DNA of 64,000 nt from Reticulitermes speratus (lineage: Eukaryota; Arthropoda; Insecta; Blattodea; Rhinotermitidae), in NCBI GenBank assembly GCA_021186555.1, contig JAJKFL010000039.1, forward strand, positions 15,976,733-16,040,732, read 5' to 3'. Of this stretch, positions 59,573-64,000 are shown in pieces; the stretch's first letter is position 1, and every line of letters begins with the position of its first letter. The notes under the pieces are model-generated. The model made no database searches. It was not told where the DNA came from and saw only the letters and a program-made list of their open reading frames with translations. The position numbers were made by a program, and so were the translations under genes.

Positions 59573-59584
59573 AGTTTAGGGTGT

Positions 59585-59609
59585 TATATATATATATATT
59601 TATTTATTT
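59585..59609 (+). repeat. (TA)n / TTTA simple repeat
   Basis: TATATATATATATATT followed by TATTTATTTG. Confidence 0.9.
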
Positions 59610-59686
59610 GTGGTTTTATTTAAAGACGATGTAAGTAAGCCGGAACACGTAGAGCTTCCATTGGATGATATTGAATTATACATGGA

Positions 59687-59734
59687 GGGATAGCACCTTA
59701 GGTTAGGTCACGACCTAACCTAACGTGCTATCCC
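59687..59734. repeat. 48-nt palindrome containing TTAGG telomere-like repeats
   Basis: Arms 59687-59709 and 59712-59734 pair at 22 of 23 positions around a 2-nt centre. Each arm carries TTAGGTTAGG, two units of the insect telomere repeat, in inverted orientation. Confidence 0.95.
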
Positions 59735-61618
59735 GACGTTTGTCTGAAGGCACTGCGGAAAATCAGAAAATCCTAGTCAGAGTAGTCGGGTTTCCAGGGC
59801 GATTCGAAGCTGGCGCCTCTCTGACGTAAGCCAGAAACAATAATGCATAAGCCAGTCTTTTGATTCCTGGAGTATAGAATATAAGCTAACATATAGCCTT
59901 AAGTATATTTAGTGCCGCACACCAAAAGTTTCACTTGTGTCCAATCGCTGCTACGCGTTGCTGTCTTTTGCACCTTACAAGAAAAAGTTCCCATCAAGGT
60001 AAATGTCGCAACATGGCTTCCCGGAATCGAATCCTGACCGTATTTTAGTGAGCCATCATGGGTGGCTTAGCAACAATTACATAAGACATATTTATGCTGT
60101 GGCCAACGATAGAAGGTCATTCGAATTGCAGTGACCGGATCCCGGAGAGTGCCGCTGGCTGATAGCTAACTTAGCTATGCCCGCAAGTGGCCGGCTGGGC
60201 CAGCCACATGTTAAGGATGTAAAGTAAAATAATGACCGTTGTTTCTTGCTAGAAGGCGCCTCTAGCAGTACAATGCATTACCAAGTCAGGGCGGCCGAAC
60301 AAAGCCCGTGTAACAAACGATACCCCAGGGGCGCTAAGGCGTAAATGGGCCTAGGAATGAAAACGAACCATATTTTAAATCATCGAAAAATAGTTTTATA
60401 CTTTTTTCTTTTTTCATTACGGCGGATGCCAGTATCTGCTGTCTAACTCCTATCCTACCCCCACTTACAATGGTGACACCTCTGGCCTTGGAAAGTAGAA
60501 AAGGAATTATTCGGTGAACCCCCCCAGGTGATACAACTAGTAACAAACCAATCACGTGGCCTTTGGGCCCGCCTCCTGTTTTAACATTACCACCTGCCTG
60601 ACAAAGAAATTATCCAGCACCCCTTGGGCCCTAAAAGTAAAGGATAGGATTTTCCCCGCCCCCAGAGTTGAAACTTGCCACCCACTCTTGGGCCCCTTCC
60701 TATTTACGCGAGGCTGCGAAGCTGAGTTTCGCAGGAATGGTTGGATTTTTATTGCATATTTGTGCCATGTGTTGCGTAATGAATGGTAACTGTGCGAGCG
60801 AGTGTCATGTTCGTGAATTTGATTCGAGCTACACTGTGTGACGACAGCATGTCTCAATTTCTGAATTAACTGTTTTTTTTTCCAAAGGCAAATTAAGTTA
60901 CAGTATCGTCACACTTGTTAGTTACCTAAGTGCTGTAGGCACATTAGAGACAGGGTCTACTTGCTTAAGTAACTTTTCGAAGCTCTTGTCTAAAAGCTTG
61001 GTAAGAAGTATGTGAAAGGCTCGCTGACCAGCTGCCTAGCGAACTGAGTGTCATAGGGTCTTCTTTCACAACCGATATTTATTCCGATCGTCATAATCTT
61101 TACTTTTATAGAACCTGAAACTTCATGACCACTTTCACGGAAGTCCTGCAGTGGGCCTTCTCATGATGCAGCTGCGTCCAGCCCTTACCCTGGCACCCTC
61201 TTTCATACATGTATACTTTTTCCAATTATTCTTATCACGTCGGGGGTTTCGGCTAAAAGTTTTTACTCGTTTCTCATGTACCCCTTGCAAGCTACGTGGT
61301 ACATGCCCCACCCATCCTACTTGGTTTACTCACCATAACAATACAAGCCAAGAAATACAGATTTTGATGTTCAGTTTTCTTCTGTCTTGCTTCCTCGCAT
61401 GTATATCCGAGTATTCACTTTAACACTTTGTCCTCAAACACAGTCAATCTGTGCTTTTCCCTCAGGGTCTGAGGACGCCCGTACAGGAGCTCCGTCTCCT
61501 GACAGCCAGCTGGAGGCTAGTAATGTATCTCTAACTGCACTTCAATTGCTTGCCTTTTTTCCATAGGTATGGAGAGTTGTGTAAAACACTGAAAAGTACA
61601 CTAAAGAGTAATATATGA
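59735..61618. other. No recognisable gene
   Basis: Includes a relatively C-rich stretch at 60500-60720 and a possible decayed repeat at 61270-61400. The open frames on both strands have no domain. Confidence 0.3.
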
Positions 61619-61765
61619 TCCGGGATAGCTCAGACAGTCAATTGGCTAGGCCACAGGGGTTTAATTCCCGACAGTGTAGGTCTTTGCTCTTCACCACTTT
61701 GTGGCCAGGCCGGCTCTGCGGTCCACGGCACCTCCTCTTCGGTGGGCAGCGGTAAAGATCACTTG
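61619..61765 (+). mobile_element. 3'-truncated SINE, family A relative
   Basis: Head GATCCGGGATAGCTCAGACAG (A-box region) and GGGGTTTAATTCCCGACAG (B-box) are well preserved. The body stops soon after GGTGGGCAGCGGTAAAGATC. The AAGATCACTTGG word is then duplicated just downstream. Confidence 0.8.
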
Positions 61766-62409
61766 GTAAATCAAGATCACTTGGGTAATCTGTAATCTTT
61801 TCTGCAGTAGAGGCCACTTTTAAAGATGGACATTAAATAGCAAATTGAATTTTTACAAGAGTACGTACTATTATTATATTCGGGGAACAACTGGTTTTAT
61901 ATGTCTGAATCGCTGATCTGATTCTCGTTACGTCACTACGGTGGGTTCTAGAGAGTTTCCTTTTCATCCAAGGTACAGGGACATTATCCAAGAATAGGTC
62001 TAAGCAGTTATTCAGCCGGTAAAAAAAGTTCCAAATCGGACAGTGACGTGCATGTAAATGTGGCACTTAGCAAGTCCTGCCTGCAGTTACGCAGTGTTCG
62101 TGCCGGGGATCGCACTGCAGCTACCTTTTGTTATCTGTAGCGGAACGTAATTTGAATGGAAAAGATGCCTCTATCAAGAAGTTTCATACTGTTTCGTGAA
62201 AACGCTTATAGGATGTTAATTATATCAAATCTTTGTTTTAAAAGAAAAGAAGAAAGAAATTTGGAGACAATGGTCAGCTTAAATGTTTTCTTCTGGTAGA
62301 ATTTTGATCCTGGAATATGTCCTTGTAGGAATGTATGTCACAACGGGAAAGAAGCCTGAGCACGAAAAAGATAATTAGTGCAGAATACTGTAGTTTACTA
62401 CCTTAGTGG
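61766..62409. other. No recognisable feature
   Basis: A 77-codon minus-strand frame (61833-62066) is unsupported. Confidence 0.3.
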
Positions 62410-62530
62410 AAACAAAGAATGAAAGATAGGTAGATAGATAGAAAGAAGCGAAACTAAAGTAAATGAAAAAAGAAATTGCAGGAAGAATGAAAGCAAAAGG
62501 AACAGAAAGAGAAAGAAAACAATAAAACAA
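62410..62530 (+). repeat. Purine-rich (GAAA/GATA) tract
   Basis: GATAGGTAGATAGATAGAAAG followed by AAAGAAA/GAAAGAG words; simple-sequence derived. Confidence 0.7.
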
Positions 62531-62829
62531 CTATTTGTACATCTGAGTCACAATGTAGTGTACCTATAGCAGGATTACATCTACAAAGTCCCAGTCATTT
62601 TGCACCTCCAACACGAGTCTTCCAAACCTTACGGCTCACCTACCTCAGTCACATGATTGACGCTGCTACATAAGCAGACGAATACCAGCACCTCCACTAC
62701 TCTGATTGCAGAAAGACGCCAATATACATGCACACGACTTTGTGCACTCTTCCGACTTGCGACATCAGCCTAGGCTCGCTAATTTTACCTGCACCTGAAG
62801 CTGGAGAATTTGTGGAATTACTCCTGCTA
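62531..62829. other. No recognisable feature
   Basis: Spacer left of the mariner element. Confidence 0.3.

Positions 62830-64000
<1,171 letters not shown>

Overview
This is a 64 kb stretch of animal, almost certainly insect, nuclear DNA. It reads as intergenic or intronic sequence: I find no host protein-coding exon, no rRNA or genuine tRNA gene, no CRISPR array and no bacterial-style operon. Two full-length copies of one tRNA-derived SINE family, several copies of a second, 5'-truncated LINE ends and mariner-superfamily relics dominate the recognisable content. The SINE and LINE fragments, and their conceptual translations, look like families I associate with cockroaches and termites (Blattodea). 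That assignment is inference from memory, not a database match.

Layout. 0-0.9 kb: decayed DDE transposase on the minus strand, running off the left edge. 1.2-1.5 kb: full-length SINE (family B) with an 11-bp target-site duplication (TSD). 2-9 kb: microsatellite, local repeats, a SINE scrap and a structured 77-bp tandem duplication. 9-13 kb: SINEs, a retroposon-like insertion with 12-bp direct repeats, and two LINE ORF2 ends. 13-25 kb: SINE relics, a CTG-rich minisatellite and two more LINE ends. 25-34 kb: a 209-bp foldback element, SINEs, a perfect 36-bp palindrome and a GC-rich nested hairpin. 39.0-39.5 kb: a compact SINE/microsatellite cluster. 39.87-43.06 kb: a very regular satellite-like array of 42 units of 76 bp. 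46-54 kb: LINE scrap, a transposase relic split by a hAT-like MITE, a second transposase relic, a full SINE with TSD and a TA-flanked MITE. 57-62 kb: SINE pairs, a LINE end and a 48-nt palindrome containing telomere-like TTAGG repeats. 62.8-64 kb: a well-preserved mariner element whose transposase is broken only by one frameshift; its 5' end lies beyond the window.

The pieces do not form a pathway. The window is a record of transposon arrival and decay, with nested insertion (48.5-49.0 kb), SINE clustering and local tandem amplification. The strongest candidates for something not routinely annotated are the 76-bp array, three near-perfect short-loop palindromes, the GC-rich nested hairpin, and a recurrent CTGANGA-hairpin-GAAAC motif on both strands. 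I did not see a convincing new multi-gene system.
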